A stretch of 64,000 nucleotides of DNA, taken from positions 62,001 to 126,000 of the forward strand of contig NZ_JAKIHL010000002.1 in NCBI RefSeq assembly GCF_021608135.1. Direction: 5' to 3'. The notes below the pieces were generated by a model. The model saw nothing but the letters and a program-made list of their open reading frames with translations, searched no databases and was not told the origin of the DNA. This DNA comes from Microaerobacter geothermalis. GTDB lineage: Bacteria > Bacillota > Bacilli > DSM-22679. Numbering within the stretch: the first letter of the stretch is position 1; each line of letters opens with the position of its first letter. Both the position numbers and the translations under genes were made by a program. Positions 23,357 to 35,271 of this stretch are shown one piece after another.

Positions 23357-24703
23357 TCAACCTGTGACCACCTTGTTGTCCATATCATCCATTACCCTGA
23401 CAAAGGTCCCTTTGCAATATTCTGAACCCGCTTTATCCAAGCGAACCCTGCATACTTTTCCAATAAGATCTTCATTGCCGGGGAAAACCAATTGAAGATA
23501 GTTATCTGAATACCCCATATATAATCCACTTTTTGGATTTTCCTTATATGGTCTTTCAGGAATAACTTCCAACACTTGACCAACAAAATTTTTAGCATAT
23601 TGATAGGATAAACGTTGAGACAGCTCAATTAGACCCTGTACACGATCATGTTTAATCTCTTCCGGAACCTGATCCTCCATTTTAGCCGCCGGTGTTCCCG
23701 TACGTTTAGAATAAGGGAAAACATGAAGCTCAGCAAATTGCATCTCTTCAATAAACCGATATCCATTCATAAACTGCTCATCCGTTTCCCCGGGAAATCC
23801 AACAATCACATCTGAAGTTATAGCTAGTTCAGGCAAAGCTTTACGACAGGCGATAATTTTGTTTTTATATTCCTCTGTCGTATATTTGCGCCGCATCCTT
23901 TTTAACACTTCATCATCTCCCGCCTGGAGAGGAACATGAAGATGACGACACACCTTGTCTGAAGCATGAATTACCTCCAACACGTCATCGGTAATTTGGC
24001 TGGCTTCTATTGAACTGATCCGAATTCTTTTCAGACCTTCTACTTTATCCAAATCCCATAAAAGCCTTGCCAAACTGTAATCTTCCAAATCCTCACCATA
24101 TCCTCCGGTATGGATACCGGTAAGAACGATCTCCTTATAGCCCGCCTCCACTAATTTCCTAGCCTGGGCGATGACGCTTTCAGGTTTACGACTTCTCAAT
24201 AAACCTCTTGCCCAAGGGATAATGCAAAACGTACAAAAGTTATTGCATCCTTCTTGTATCTTTAAAGAAGCGCGGGTTCTGTCGGTAAATTCTGGAACAT
24301 CCAATTCTTCAAATTCCCTGGCCTTCATAATATTCTTTACGGCATTGATTGGCCGCCGCTCTTCCTTATATTGGTTCACCAACTGAATAATTTTTCCCCT
24401 GTCCTGTGTTCCAATTACAATATCAACACCAGGGATGTCCAAAATTTCCCCAGGGGAAGTTTGGGCATAACAACCGGTCACGGCAATCACTGCATCCGGA
24501 TTTCGTTTGATGGCCCGTCTGATGACTTGGCGGCTTTTTTTATCCCCTGTATTTGTTACAGTACATGTATTGATCACATAAACATCCGCTTTTTTTTCGA
24601 AGTCAACCATTTCGTATCCTTCATTCTTAAACAACTGCCAAATAGCTTCTGTTTCATAGTGGTTCACCTTGCAACCCAACGTATGAAAAGCTACACTTGC
24701 CAC
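23357..24703 (-). CDS. mtaB: tRNA t6A37 methylthiotransferase
   Basis: A 448-aa radical-SAM enzyme that adds a methylthio group to t6A at position 37 of tRNA. An N-terminal UPF0004 domain has Cys residues in TLGCKVN, NTCTVTN and TGCYAQ that bind the auxiliary [4Fe-4S] cluster. The radical-SAM motif is CNNFCTFCIIPWARG (CxxxCxxC), and a TRAM domain forms the last 60 residues. An upstream ATG at 24718 is in frame, but GTG at 24703 follows GGGAGGG and gives the usual MASVAFHTLGCKVN start. It lies downstream of the rsmE block, as in Bacillus yqeV. Confidence 0.93.
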   Translation of the reverse strand: MASVAFHTLGCKVNHYETEAIWQLFKNEGYEMVDFEKKADVYVINTCTVTNTGDKKSRQVIRRAIKRNPDAVIAVTGCYAQTSPGEILDIPGVDIVIGTQDRGKIIQLVNQYKEERRPINAVKNIMKAREFEELDVPEFTDRTRASLKIQEGCNNFCTFCIIPWARGLLRSRKPESVIAQARKLVEAGYKEIVLTGIHTGGYGEDLEDYSLARLLWDLDKVEGLKRIRISSIEASQITDDVLEVIHASDKVCRHLHVPLQAGDDEVLKRMRRKYTTEEYKNKIIACRKALPELAITSDVIVGFPGETDEQFMNGYRFIEEMQFAELHVFPYSKRTGTPAAKMEDQVPEEIKHDRVQGLIELSQRLSYQYAKNFVGQVLEVIPERPYKENPKSGLYMGYSDNYLQLVFPGNEDLIGKVCRVRLDKAGSEYCKGTFVRVMDDMDNKVVTG

Positions 24704-24925
24704 TGTTATCCCTCCCATCTGCTATTTTTTTAACCATATATGAATCAACTTAAATGATATCCGTATTACATCAGACATACCAAATAATTATAGCAGATGA
24801 ATCAAAATGATGAAACAGTTGGTATAAGTTTACTTTAAACAAAAATGCATAAATGCAGATTTAGGTATAAGGGAATCCAAAAATATCCATAATAACCCTA
24901 TCATGAATTATTGGAGGGTGATTTG

Positions 24926-25147
24926 ATGGGTGTCAAATTGGTTGCGGTTCGGAAAGATACGTTGGGAAATATTACACATTTTCTAACAAACACAGGCAAA
25001 GTCATTTCTATTAATCAGGCCGTAAAAATGGCCCACGATGGACAAGTGGATTCCATTACAGATCTCCATGCAGATGGAACATGGTCGATACAGATGTCTG
25101 ACGAAACAGTAGAAGGGAGTAACTTAACTTTTTTACCTGAGTTTTAA
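24926..25147 (+). CDS. DUF3892 family small protein
   Basis: A 73-aa protein of unknown function that fits the DUF3892 pattern: a beta strand LVAVRKD, a GNITHFLTNTG turn, a helical ISINQAVKMAHDGQV segment and a WSIQM strand. The ATG at 24926 follows GGAGGGTGAT. It is encoded on the strand opposite to its neighbours and its end overlaps the rsmE end by 15 bases. No enzyme motif is visible. Confidence 0.75.
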   Translation: MGVKLVAVRKDTLGNITHFLTNTGKVISINQAVKMAHDGQVDSITDLHADGTWSIQMSDETVEGSNLTFLPEF

Positions 25148-25891
25148 ATTTCCCATCTGTTCAAAGTGATAAGAAATCGCTGACATGACATATAGGCCAG
25201 CCGTTTCCGTACGCAAAATACGGGGACCAAGGGATATGGTATGACAGCCCTCTTTTTCCGCCTGGGATACCTCAGACTCGGTAAATCCGCCTTCAGGACC
25301 AATGATGATGAGTACTTTTGAACCAACAGAAATCTTTTGAAATCTCTCATACAAACTTATTTGGTTTGATCTTTCATAGGCTAAAAAAACGCTGTCATAT
25401 TCCTTGCCCCTTACCAATAGCTCTTTCCAATTGCAGACAGGATAAATATAGGGAATTTTAAAACGGTGGGATTGCTCTGCCGCTTCTTTGGCAATTTTGA
25501 ACCAACGTCCCAATCTTTTATCTTCTTTTTTTCCCTCTAATCGGACAATGGATCTTTCAGAAATGAAGGGAATAAAGGAATGAGCCCCTAATTCTGTCCC
25601 CTTTTGAACCACAAATTCCATTTTATCCCCTTTAGGCAAGCTCTGGGCAATGGTTACTTCCACCGGAAGCTCTGATGATTGCTTGATAGGATGTACAAGC
25701 CGACATTCTACTTGTTCCTTATGAATGTGTACAATTTGCGCTTGAAAACAATTTCCCACGCCATCACAAATTATCAGGGACTCACCGGGCTGGAATCTCA
25801 TCACCCGAATGATATGGTGTGCATCTTCACCATCTATATTGACATGATTTCCCTTAAAGTGCTCCGGCTTTACAAAGTATCTTTGCATCAT
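25133..25891 (-). CDS. rsmE: 16S rRNA m3U1498 methyltransferase
   Basis: A 252-aa SPOUT-fold methyltransferase that methylates U1498 of 16S rRNA. An N-terminal PUA-like domain starts QRYFVKPEHF and has AHHIIRVMR. The C-terminal knot region contains LIIIGPEGGFTESEV and LGPRILRTETAGL, the usual SAM-binding loops. The length is standard. The start is MM at 25891; the second ATG at 25888 is equally possible after AGGAG. It lies 6 bp after prmA, as in most Firmicutes. Confidence 0.94.
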   Translation of the reverse strand: MMQRYFVKPEHFKGNHVNIDGEDAHHIIRVMRFQPGESLIICDGVGNCFQAQIVHIHKEQVECRLVHPIKQSSELPVEVTIAQSLPKGDKMEFVVQKGTELGAHSFIPFISERSIVRLEGKKEDKRLGRWFKIAKEAAEQSHRFKIPYIYPVCNWKELLVRGKEYDSVFLAYERSNQISLYERFQKISVGSKVLIIIGPEGGFTESEVSQAEKEGCHTISLGPRILRTETAGLYVMSAISYHFEQMGNLKLR

Positions 25892-25897
25892 AAACTC

Positions 25898-26842
25898 CTA
25901 CTTCGAGACTTTTTTCGCTATAATGGCTACCCAATCTTCATCTTTTAACGTTTCAATGACTTCCAAACCCACTTTTTCCAAAGAAGAGATCACTTCCTGG
26001 GCTCTATTGGAAATAATGCCTGAAGCAATAAAGATTCCTTCATCATTGAGGGTATACGAAACCTGATCAACAAGACGCAAAATCACTTCGGCCAAAATGT
26101 TGGCAACAATGATATCCGCCTTTTCACTGATGTAATCTAACAGATTGTTTTGTTTTACCTTCACAATGTGCTGTACCTGATTTAATTTTACATTTATTTT
26201 TGCACTTTCCACAGCCACTTCATCCAAATCTAATGCAAGCACGGAGGAAACCCCTAGCTTTGCTGCCGCAATGCTTAGAACACCAGTACCGCATCCTACA
26301 TCAATCATGGACTCATTTCCACGTATCACCTTTTCCATCCCTCGGATACACAGAACGGTAGTGGGATGGGTTCCGGTACCAAAAGCCATTCCAGGATCCA
26401 GTTCAATAACAATTTCATCGCTGGAGAGAGGCTGATATTCTTCCCAAGTGGGTGTAATGGTAATTTTATTGCTTACTTGAACCGGCTTATAATATTTTTT
26501 CCATGCCGTTGCCCACTCATGCTCATGAACTTCCGACAGGGTGACCGTTCCTAAACCCAAATCAATATCATAGAGAAGCAACTGATTTAACCGGTCTTTA
26601 ATTTCCTCAATTGTTTCCGCCAAAAAACTGGTAACGGGAAGGTATCCTTTGACAATCACGCCCTCTTCAGGAAAGTCCTCCGGTGATAGTTGGTATATTT
26701 CCCCAAATTTATCCTCCCACTCTCTTTGAAGTAGTTCAGGGTCTTCGATCACGACTCCACTGGCTCCGGCCTCATGGAGAATATTCGCCACAGGTTCAAT
26801 GGCTTCCTGGGTCGTATGAATGCTAATTTCTGTCCATTTCAT
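25898..26842 (-). CDS. prmA: ribosomal protein L11 methyltransferase
   Basis: A 314-aa SAM-dependent enzyme that methylates several Lys residues of ribosomal protein L11. An N-terminal L11-recognition domain (about 1-120) is followed by the Rossmann domain with the GMAFGTGTHPTT loop (about 150-161), SMIDVGCGTGVLSIAAAKLG (motif I, about 176-195) and the IVANILAEV stretch (motif IV). The ATG follows a TGAGGAG site. It lies between dnaJ and rsmE, the typical Bacillales order, and is probably part of the long heat-shock operon. Confidence 0.94.
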   Translation of the reverse strand: MKWTEISIHTTQEAIEPVANILHEAGASGVVIEDPELLQREWEDKFGEIYQLSPEDFPEEGVIVKGYLPVTSFLAETIEEIKDRLNQLLLYDIDLGLGTVTLSEVHEHEWATAWKKYYKPVQVSNKITITPTWEEYQPLSSDEIVIELDPGMAFGTGTHPTTVLCIRGMEKVIRGNESMIDVGCGTGVLSIAAAKLGVSSVLALDLDEVAVESAKINVKLNQVQHIVKVKQNNLLDYISEKADIIVANILAEVILRLVDQVSYTLNDEGIFIASGIISNRAQEVISSLEKVGLEVIETLKDEDWVAIIAKKVSK

Positions 26843-26879
26843 CTATTACCAACTCCTCACCAAGGGGATTGTTGTCCGA

Positions 26880-28004
26880 TTATTCCCCGCGAAATGCCTT
26901 TTTCATCTTTTCAAAAAAGGAACTTTCTTCTTCCTGATAATGATCACCGCTTATTCCTGCAAATTCCCGCAATAATTCCTTCTGTTTTTCTGTCAGCTTG
27001 GTAGGTGTAACAATGACAACTTTTACGTGTTGATCTCCCTGCCCATATCCCCTTAAATGTGGAACACCCTTGCCCTTTAACCTGAAATAAGTTCCGGTTT
27101 GAGTTCCGGCAGGAACTTTTAGTTTCACTTTTCCATCAAGGGTAGGTACTTCAATTTCATCCCCTAAGGCTGCCTGAACAAAAGTGATGGGAACTTCACA
27201 GTATATATCATCCCCGTCTCTTTCAAAAAATTCATGGGGTTTTACGCGAATTAAGATGTATAAATCACCGGGAGGGCCTCCGTTAATGCCCGGTTCACCT
27301 TCTCCAGAAACCCGCAATCTTGCTCCGTCATCCACGCCTGCAGGAATCTTCACATGAATGGTACGCCGGTTTCGAACCTTCCCGGTTCCACGGCATTTGG
27401 AACATTTTTCCCTAATAATTTTACCTTGCCCTTGACATGCCCCACATACCCTGCGGTTTACAATGCGTCCAAATGGAGTGTTCTGAACGGTTTCCTGCTC
27501 TCCCGTACCGCGGCATACCGAGCAAGTTTCCGGTTTTGTCCCCTTTCTAGCACCAGTCCCGAAACAATGATCACATTCTTCCTCCTTGGGAAGTTCTACG
27601 TCTGTTTCCTTTCCAAAAACCGCCTCTTTAAATGAAATGGTGATCGAATACTGAAGATCAGCCCCCTGTCTTGGTGCATTGGGATTTCTACGGGTTCCTC
27701 CACCAAAAAACATATCGAAGATATCACCAAATCCGCCAAAATCCTGACCAAACCCTCCTTGGCCAAATCCACCAAAGCCCTGGGAGGGATCCGCATGGCC
27801 AAATCGGTCATAATTGGCTCTCTTCCCCGCATCACTTAATACGTCATAGGCTTCCTTGATCTCTTTAAACTTTTCTTCAGCATCGGGAGCCTTATTCACA
27901 TCGGGGTGATACTGTCTGGCCAGTTTTCGATAGGCTTTCTTTATCTCATCTGCTGAGGCATCTTTACCTACACCCAGTACCTCATAATAGTCTCGTTTTG
28001 CCAA
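26880..28004 (-). CDS. dnaJ: chaperone DnaJ
   Basis: A 374-aa Hsp40 co-chaperone that stimulates DnaK ATPase. The J domain has the HPD triad at residues 33-35. A Gly/Phe-rich linker follows (about 75-105). Four CxxCxGxG zinc repeats are present ([32 protein letters not shown]). Two C-terminal substrate-binding domains complete the protein. It starts at TTG (28004) with GTAGGAG upstream. It lies 95 bp after dnaK, with a hairpin in that gap, and is followed by prmA. Confidence 0.96.
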   Translation of the reverse strand: MAKRDYYEVLGVGKDASADEIKKAYRKLARQYHPDVNKAPDAEEKFKEIKEAYDVLSDAGKRANYDRFGHADPSQGFGGFGQGGFGQDFGGFGDIFDMFFGGGTRRNPNAPRQGADLQYSITISFKEAVFGKETDVELPKEEECDHCFGTGARKGTKPETCSVCRGTGEQETVQNTPFGRIVNRRVCGACQGQGKIIREKCSKCRGTGKVRNRRTIHVKIPAGVDDGARLRVSGEGEPGINGGPPGDLYILIRVKPHEFFERDGDDIYCEVPITFVQAALGDEIEVPTLDGKVKLKVPAGTQTGTYFRLKGKGVPHLRGYGQGDQHVKVVIVTPTKLTEKQKELLREFAGISGDHYQEEESSFFEKMKKAFRGE

Positions 28005-28035
28005 AATAAATCACTCCTACAGCAAGAAATGTATG

Positions 28036-28075
28036 AAAAGAAGTCAAAGCCAACAATGGACTTTGACTTCTGGCC
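28036..28075 (-). terminator. hairpin between dnaK and dnaJ
   Basis: AGAAGTCAAAG and CTTTGACTTCT form an 11-bp perfect stem with an 11-base loop (28039-28071), followed on the minus strand by TTTCATAC. The U-tract is short, so partial termination or an mRNA processing/stability role between dnaK and dnaJ is more likely than a full stop. Confidence 0.65.
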
Positions 28076-28099
28076 TCAAAATATCATCTCTTGTCTTTT

Positions 28100-29938
<1,839 letters not shown>

Positions 29939-29948
29939 TTATACCCTC

Positions 29949-30584
29949 CTATGAATTTACCTGAACCATCGCTGGTCTGATTATTTTATCTTTTAATTTA
30001 TAGCCTTTTTGCAAGACTGCAACCACTGAACCGGATGGATAATCCGCTGACTCCACCTGCATCACGGCTTGATGAATCGATGGATCAAATGGGACACCCA
30101 CCTCATTAATCACCGTTACACCTTCTTGCTCCAAGACTTGATTTAACTGACGGTAGACCATTTCAAGCCCTTGAATCATCGATTCAATATTATTGGTTTC
30201 CTTGCTGGCATCAACGGCCCTTTCAAAATTATCCATAACCGGCAGAAATTGTTCAAGAAAACGAATAGAACCATATTTCAACAGGTCTTCTTTCTCTAGG
30301 CGGTACCTTCTGCGAAAATTATCAAAATCGGCCTGAACCCTTAAAAAACGCTGATAATTTTCTTCCACTTTAGCTTTTAGTTCCAGAATTTCTTGATTCT
30401 CTTTATCGGACTCAGAAGCCGTGTTCTCGATTTCCATTTCTTCTTCAATCTGATTCCTGTCTTCATTTTCATCTGCTATTTCTTTTTCTTCTGTTATTTT
30501 TTCTTCTTCTGTTTTCCTTTTTTCGGTTGCTACTCCTTGATTCTCATTTTGCTTTTTTATCTGACTTTTCTCCTGATCAGTCAT
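29949..30584 (-). CDS. grpE: nucleotide exchange factor GrpE
   Basis: A 211-aa dimeric co-chaperone that releases ADP from DnaK. The first 70 residues are a highly charged Lys/Glu-rich segment, longer than in many homologues. A long coiled-coil helix follows (about 60-110, with RVQADFDNFRRRY). The C-terminal beta domain carries GVPFDPSIHQAVMQVES and VLQKGYKLKDKIIRPAMV. It lies between hrcA and dnaK. Confidence 0.95.
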   Translation of the reverse strand: MTDQEKSQIKKQNENQGVATEKRKTEEEKITEEKEIADENEDRNQIEEEMEIENTASESDKENQEILELKAKVEENYQRFLRVQADFDNFRRRYRLEKEDLLKYGSIRFLEQFLPVMDNFERAVDASKETNNIESMIQGLEMVYRQLNQVLEQEGVTVINEVGVPFDPSIHQAVMQVESADYPSGSVVAVLQKGYKLKDKIIRPAMVQVNS

Positions 30585-30620
30585 GGTTTCACCTCCATAA
30601 TCTTTGGTTACACAAGGGAA

Positions 30621-30664
30621 GCAGCAAGAGTCAAAGGGAGGAAATCATCCTCAAATCTTGCTGC
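30621..30664 (-). promoter_or_regulatory. two-level hairpin between hrcA and grpE
   Basis: GCAGCAAGA (30621-30629) pairs perfectly with TCTTGCTGC (30656-30664), and inside it GAGGA pairs with TCCTC (30638-30652). There is no U-tract. It probably affects processing or stability of the hrcA-grpE-dnaK transcript rather than ending it. Confidence 0.5.
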
Positions 30665-30676
30665 ATCACATGAAGA

Positions 30677-31711
30677 CTATTCTCCTTGCCATTTCTTCAG
30701 CACAATGGATAAATCCTTTGAGATGTGCTCAAGAATCGCAATCACCTTGCTGTATTCCATGCGGGTTGGTCCCAAAATGCCAATAGTTCCCATAGGTTGA
30801 CCATCCACATAATAGGATGCTGAGATTAAGGTACAGTGATTAACTTCCTCGATCCCATTTTCATGTCCAATTCGAATTTGAATCCCCTCCTCTTCAGTGG
30901 GAGGAGGAAGCAATTGGCTGACCAACTGATTTTTTTGCAAAAGCTCCAATATGGATTTCACCTTATCCACATCTCTAAATTCAGGCTGAGACAAGATGTT
31001 TGTTGTCCCGCCAATATATACTTTATCTTCATGGCTAGAAGTTAACGTTTGCTCCAATAATAGCAGTACTTTTTCCGTCTTTTGCACATGTTTTCTCAGT
31101 TCCTCTGACACTTCCGAATACAAACGCTGCTTTAACTGAAAAATCGGAACCTCCGCAAGTTTATGATTTAAGATATTTACAACTTTCTCCATATCATAGA
31201 CGGAAATCCCATCCGGAATGGTAACTACTTTATGCTCTACCCGACCGTTATCGGTTACCATAATGGCCACCGCTCTTTTTGCCGATAAGGGAACGAATTG
31301 GAGATGCTTCAATTTTGTTTCAAAAACTTCCGTACCAAGAAGAATAGCAGTATAATTGGTCAATTGGGAAAGTACATTGGTGGTTTGCTGAATCAGCTCT
31401 TCAAACTTCATGTACTTCTCAGCAAACGTCTTTTTAATATTGATCAAATCTTCTCTAGTCAAAAGATGAGGCTCTATGAGATGGTCAACATAAAAACGAT
31501 ATCCCTTCTCCGACGGAATTCTTCCGGAAGAGATATGGGGTTGCTCCAAGAATCCCAATTCCTCCAAATCTGCCATTTCATTTCGAATGGTCGCAGAACT
31601 GTAACCTATATCTCCTTGTTTGAAGAGAGTTCTTGAACCAACTGGTTCCGCCGAATGAATATAGTTGTTTATAATGGCTTGTAATATGCGCATCTGTCGT
31701 TCAGTTAACAT
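30677..31711 (-). CDS. hrcA: heat-inducible transcription repressor HrcA
   Basis: A 344-aa repressor of class I heat-shock genes. The N-terminal winged helix (about 1-75) includes YIHSAEPVGSRTL and SSATIRNEMADLEELGFL. A GAF-like domain and a dimerisation domain follow, ending with GTIGILGPTRMEYSKVI, as usual. It is the first gene of the operon and has a perfect CIRCE operator upstream, so it represses its own transcription until heat shock titrates GroEL. The ATG at 31711 follows GGTGGTGAT. Confidence 0.96.
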   Translation of the reverse strand: MLTERQMRILQAIINNYIHSAEPVGSRTLFKQGDIGYSSATIRNEMADLEELGFLEQPHISSGRIPSEKGYRFYVDHLIEPHLLTREDLINIKKTFAEKYMKFEELIQQTTNVLSQLTNYTAILLGTEVFETKLKHLQFVPLSAKRAVAIMVTDNGRVEHKVVTIPDGISVYDMEKVVNILNHKLAEVPIFQLKQRLYSEVSEELRKHVQKTEKVLLLLEQTLTSSHEDKVYIGGTTNILSQPEFRDVDKVKSILELLQKNQLVSQLLPPPTEEEGIQIRIGHENGIEEVNHCTLISASYYVDGQPMGTIGILGPTRMEYSKVIAILEHISKDLSIVLKKWQGE

Positions 31712-31727
31712 GATATCACCACCATTA

Positions 31728-31754
31728 TTAGCACTCGATAATGCTGAGTGCTAA
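31728..31754. promoter_or_regulatory. CIRCE operator (HrcA binding site)
   Basis: TTAGCACTC (31728-31736), nine spacer bases, then GAGTGCTAA (31746-31754): an exact CIRCE inverted repeat, 17 bases upstream of the hrcA ATG. Confidence 0.97.
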
Positions 31755-31793
31755 ACCTTCTAACTCAAAAATACCAAAAGAAGCCTTTATTTG

Positions 31794-32936
31794 TCAACTT
31801 TTCTCTATGAAATGTGCAAAGACTTCATTGCCAAACAGCACACCTTTTTTTGTTAACCAAACCCTTTCTTCATTTTTCTCCAATAACCCTTCAGTTATTA
31901 GTTTTTTTATCTGACGGTCAAAAACTTTTTCCATTTCAATATCATGCTTCTTCCTGAAATCTTCAGATGAAACCCCTTTTAACATTCGAAGTCCCATAAA
32001 CATGGTCTCTTCCATCGCTTCCCGTTTAGAGACTGAAAAGGTTTCAATCCTGGGAAGCACATCCCTGTTCACTTGATGGATATATTCAGAAACCGGACCG
32101 ACATTCACATGTCTTTGTCCATTCATATAACCATGGGCGCCCGCACCAATGCCATAATATTCTTCATTTTGCCAGTATGTGAGGTTATGCTTGCATTCAA
32201 ACCCCGGTTTTGCAAAATTGCTGATTTCATATTGATGATATCCACAATGGTTCATTCTTTCTATAAGGGTGATATACATATTGACTTCCTCATCCTCTGG
32301 AGGTAGGGGAAGTTCTCCCCGTTCATACAGCACATGGTAGCGGGTATTTGGCTCTACCTTTAAACTGTAGGCCGAATAGTGGGCTAAATTTAATGAGAAA
32401 GCAATTTCCAATGTTTCTATCCACTGGGACATTGTCTGATTGGGTAATCCAAACATCAGATCTATGGATAAATTTTCAAAGCCCAGTTGTCGGGCCAGCC
32501 GAATGGATTCAAATACCTGATCCCGGTCATGAATTCGGCCCAATTCTTTAAGCAGGACATTTTGAAAAGATTGAACACCCAGGCTAAGACGGTTGACCCC
32601 TCCTTTTTTCATCACTGTCAGCTTCTCTTTTGTCAAAGTTCCTGGATTCGCCTCTATGGTATATTCAGCCGATTGTACACGGGGAAAGAACTCCTGGACA
32701 GATAGCAAAAAGAACTCCATTTGTTCCGGATTTAAAATCGAAGGGGTGCCTCCGCCGACAAAAATGGTTTTGATCTCGGAAGGGGGGGACTGATTCACGG
32801 TGATGTTCATTTCTTTTCTCAAGGCGTACAAATAATCCCATACCAGTTTCTCATCCCTGGTTACATAGGAATTAAAATCACAGTAAAAGCATTTGTTCGT
32901 GCAAAAGGGAATATGAATATAGACAGAATGGACCAT
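31794..32936 (-). CDS. hemW: heme chaperone / radical-SAM protein HemW
   Basis: A 380-aa radical-SAM protein of the HemN-like family, now regarded as a heme-transfer chaperone rather than a coproporphyrinogen oxidase. The cluster motif is IPFCTNKCFYCDFNSY (CxxxCxxC), followed by TIFVGGGTPSIL and the C-terminal HemN domain. It lacks the N-terminal extension of true HemN. The frame is open further upstream to 32990, but the ATG at 32936 follows GAGGGGGAG and gives MVHSVYIHIPF, the expected start. It lies between lepA and hrcA, as in Bacillus. Confidence 0.92.
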   Translation of the reverse strand: MVHSVYIHIPFCTNKCFYCDFNSYVTRDEKLVWDYLYALRKEMNITVNQSPPSEIKTIFVGGGTPSILNPEQMEFFLLSVQEFFPRVQSAEYTIEANPGTLTKEKLTVMKKGGVNRLSLGVQSFQNVLLKELGRIHDRDQVFESIRLARQLGFENLSIDLMFGLPNQTMSQWIETLEIAFSLNLAHYSAYSLKVEPNTRYHVLYERGELPLPPEDEEVNMYITLIERMNHCGYHQYEISNFAKPGFECKHNLTYWQNEEYYGIGAGAHGYMNGQRHVNVGPVSEYIHQVNRDVLPRIETFSVSKREAMEETMFMGLRMLKGVSSEDFRKKHDIEMEKVFDRQIKKLITEGLLEKNEERVWLTKKGVLFGNEVFAHFIEKS

Positions 32937-32991
32937 ACACTCCCCCTCTTTCTGTGAAAAATGATATCCCTGACAACCAATCAGGGACATC

Positions 32992-33016
32992 GATATGGAC
33001 GGAATTAAAGAATTTA
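32992..33016. repeat. end fragment of the dispersed repeat at the lepA stop
   Basis: The sequence ATATGGACGGAATTAAAGA then ATTTA is the left end of the repeat family. Its last bases overlap the lepA stop codon (33014-33016). Only this end is present; no other part of the element is seen between lepA and hemW. Confidence 0.6.
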
Positions 33017-34834
33017 CTTTTTGCCCTCATCCATCTTCAACACGGCCATAAATGCTTCCTGCGGGACTTCAACATTTCCCACAGCCTTCATTCTTTTCTT
33101 TCCTTCTTTTTGCTTTTCCAATAGCTTTCTTTTCCGTGTGATATCCCCGCCGTAGCACTTGGCCAATACATTCTTTCTCATCGCCCTGATCGTTTCTCTG
33201 GCAATGATTTTATTTCCAATAGCCGCCTGAACAGGAACTTCAAACATCTGCCGGGGAATTAAGTCTTTCAACTTCTCCACCAGTAAGCGGCCCCGGTGAT
33301 AAGCCTTGTCCCGATGAACAATGAAGGACAGGGCATCAACTGGTTCCCCGTTCAACAGGATATCCATCTTAACCAGTGAAGATTTTTTATACCCGATCAG
33401 TTCATAATCAAAGGATGCATATCCCTTGGTGCTTGATTTCAATTGGTCAAAGAAATCATAAACAATTTCTGACAGGGGCATGTGATACACCATCTGTACC
33501 CTGGTGGGATCCAAATATTGCATATCAATAAATTCTCCCCGTTTGTTTTGACAGATTTCCATGACAGCACCCACAAAGTCCTTTGGAACGAGAATGGTTG
33601 CCTTTACATAAGGTTCTTCAATGTACTCTATTTTTTGCTGTTCTGGTAAAGCCGATGGGTTTTCAATGGTAATTACTTCACCATCTGTTTTGGTTACCTT
33701 ATAGATTACGCTGGGTGCGGTAGTAATCAGCGTAATATTAAACTCCCGTTCAATTCTCTCCTGAATAATTTCCATATGAAGAAGACCTAAGAAGCCGCAG
33801 CGAAAACCAAATCCCAATGCGCTGGAAGTTTCAGGCTCAAATTGAAGAGCTGCATCGTTTAATTGAAGCTTTTCTAGGGCTTCTCTCAGGTCATTATAAT
33901 CACTGGTATCCACGGGGTACATTCCGCAAAAAACCATGGGATTAATTTTTCGATACCCCGGCAAAGGTTCAGATGCAGGATTGGAAGCATCGGTAATGGT
34001 GTCGCCAACCCGGGTATCTTTTACTGTTTTGATACTGGCAGCCAAAAAACCTACATCCCCCACACTAAGCTCTTCCAGCTTGACGGGGAATGGGGCAAAG
34101 GTACCAACCTCTGTTACTTCAAAGGTTTTACCTGTGGCCATCATCTTGATTTTCATTCCAGGCCTAATGGTTCCATCTACAACACGAACATAAGCTATGA
34201 CCCCTCGATACGGATCATACAAAGAGTCAAAAATCAAAGCTTTTAAGGGAGCATCCGGGTCCCCCGATGGTGCAGGCACCTTTTCAACGATCTGTTCCAG
34301 AATCTCCTCAATACCAATGCCTTCTTTAGCTGACGCCAACACTGCTTCACTGGCATCCAACCCAATGACGTCTTCAACTTCTTTTTTGACCCGATCAGGG
34401 TCTGCGCTCGGCAAGTCAATTTTATTAATCACAGGAAGAATCTCCAGATCATTTTCCAAGGCTAAGTAGACATTGGCAAGGGTTTGAGCTTCAATTCCCT
34501 GGGCAGCGTCTACCACCAGCAACGCTCCTTCACAGGCTGCCAAGCTGCGGGAAACTTCATAGGTGAAATCAACATGCCCCGGGGTGTCAATCAAGTGCAA
34601 AATATATTCCTGACCATTCTTTGCTTTATACAGGAGACGGACTGAATTCAGTTTAATCGTAATCCCCCGCTCCCTTTCCAAATCCATTTGATCCAGGAAT
34701 TGATCTTCCTTTTCCCTGTCTGACAAAGCGCCGGTATATTCTAAAATACGGTCTGCCAATGTTGACTTTCCGTGGTCAATATGAGCAATAATTGAAAAGT
34801 TTCGTATTTGTTTTTGTCTTTCTTTTTTATCCAT
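33014..34834 (-). CDS. lepA: elongation factor 4 (LepA)
   Basis: A 606-aa ribosome-binding GTPase that can back-translocate stalled ribosomes. The G domain has [15 protein letters not shown] (G1), [10 protein letters not shown] (G2), [10 protein letters not shown] (G3) and [11 protein letters not shown] (G4), followed by the EF-G-like domains and the LepA-specific C-terminal domain with [20 protein letters not shown] and [18 protein letters not shown]. The upstream extension to 34870 is rejected because ATG 34834 follows GGAGGGAACC. The stop codon overlaps one end of a repeat element. Confidence 0.96.
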   Translation of the reverse strand: MDKKERQKQIRNFSIIAHIDHGKSTLADRILEYTGALSDREKEDQFLDQMDLERERGITIKLNSVRLLYKAKNGQEYILHLIDTPGHVDFTYEVSRSLAACEGALLVVDAAQGIEAQTLANVYLALENDLEILPVINKIDLPSADPDRVKKEVEDVIGLDASEAVLASAKEGIGIEEILEQIVEKVPAPSGDPDAPLKALIFDSLYDPYRGVIAYVRVVDGTIRPGMKIKMMATGKTFEVTEVGTFAPFPVKLEELSVGDVGFLAASIKTVKDTRVGDTITDASNPASEPLPGYRKINPMVFCGMYPVDTSDYNDLREALEKLQLNDAALQFEPETSSALGFGFRCGFLGLLHMEIIQERIEREFNITLITTAPSVIYKVTKTDGEVITIENPSALPEQQKIEYIEEPYVKATILVPKDFVGAVMEICQNKRGEFIDMQYLDPTRVQMVYHMPLSEIVYDFFDQLKSSTKGYASFDYELIGYKKSSLVKMDILLNGEPVDALSFIVHRDKAYHRGRLLVEKLKDLIPRQMFEVPVQAAIGNKIIARETIRAMRKNVLAKCYGGDITRKRKLLEKQKEGKKRMKAVGNVEVPQEAFMAVLKMDEGKK

Positions 34835-34950
34835 CAAGGTTCCCTCCGAACGACATGTAAGCACTAGCACTTATTATATCAATTGGCTTAAAAAAACAAA
34901 AGTCCACCTTTTTCAGCGGACCGTTTTTATATGTTTCGCTAGCAATCGTC

Positions 34951-35268
34951 TTAAAATGGAATAAGGGATGAAATCCATTCCAATCCTTTTCTGGTGGCCT
35001 TGGTTAATGTATAGCCTATTTCATTTTCGAAGGACGTTTTTCCTTCAATCGTTAAAAGGGGATTGTCGGATTCTTTCTGATTTTCCTTATTTGGAGCAAC
35101 CTCTACCTTCTCACCATCCACTTTAGTAATATGAAAGAAAGGGGCTGGAATGTTTTTTTCCAGTGGCTGAATTCGTGAGATTCCCACTTCAGATGTTTTT
35201 ATCCCTAAGATCACGCCGCTAAGTAGAAATACGACTAATAATAGCAGTTGGATCAAAAATTTTTTCAT
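34951..35268 (-). CDS. yqxA: YqxA/DUF3679 family protein
   Basis: A 105-aa protein with one N-terminal membrane span (about 4-24) or uncleaved signal, and an extracytoplasmic part of about 80 residues. It fits YqxA (DUF3679) by length, layout and position between spoIIP and lepA, as in Bacillus. The start is 3 bp after the spoIIP stop. No enzyme motif is present; a sporulation role is inferred only from the neighbour spoIIP. Confidence 0.75.
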   Translation of the reverse strand: MKKFLIQLLLLVVFLLSGVILGIKTSEVGISRIQPLEKNIPAPFFHITKVDGEKVEVAPNKENQKESDNPLLTIEGKTSFENEIGYTLTKATRKGLEWISSLIPF

Positions 35269-35271
35269 GAG

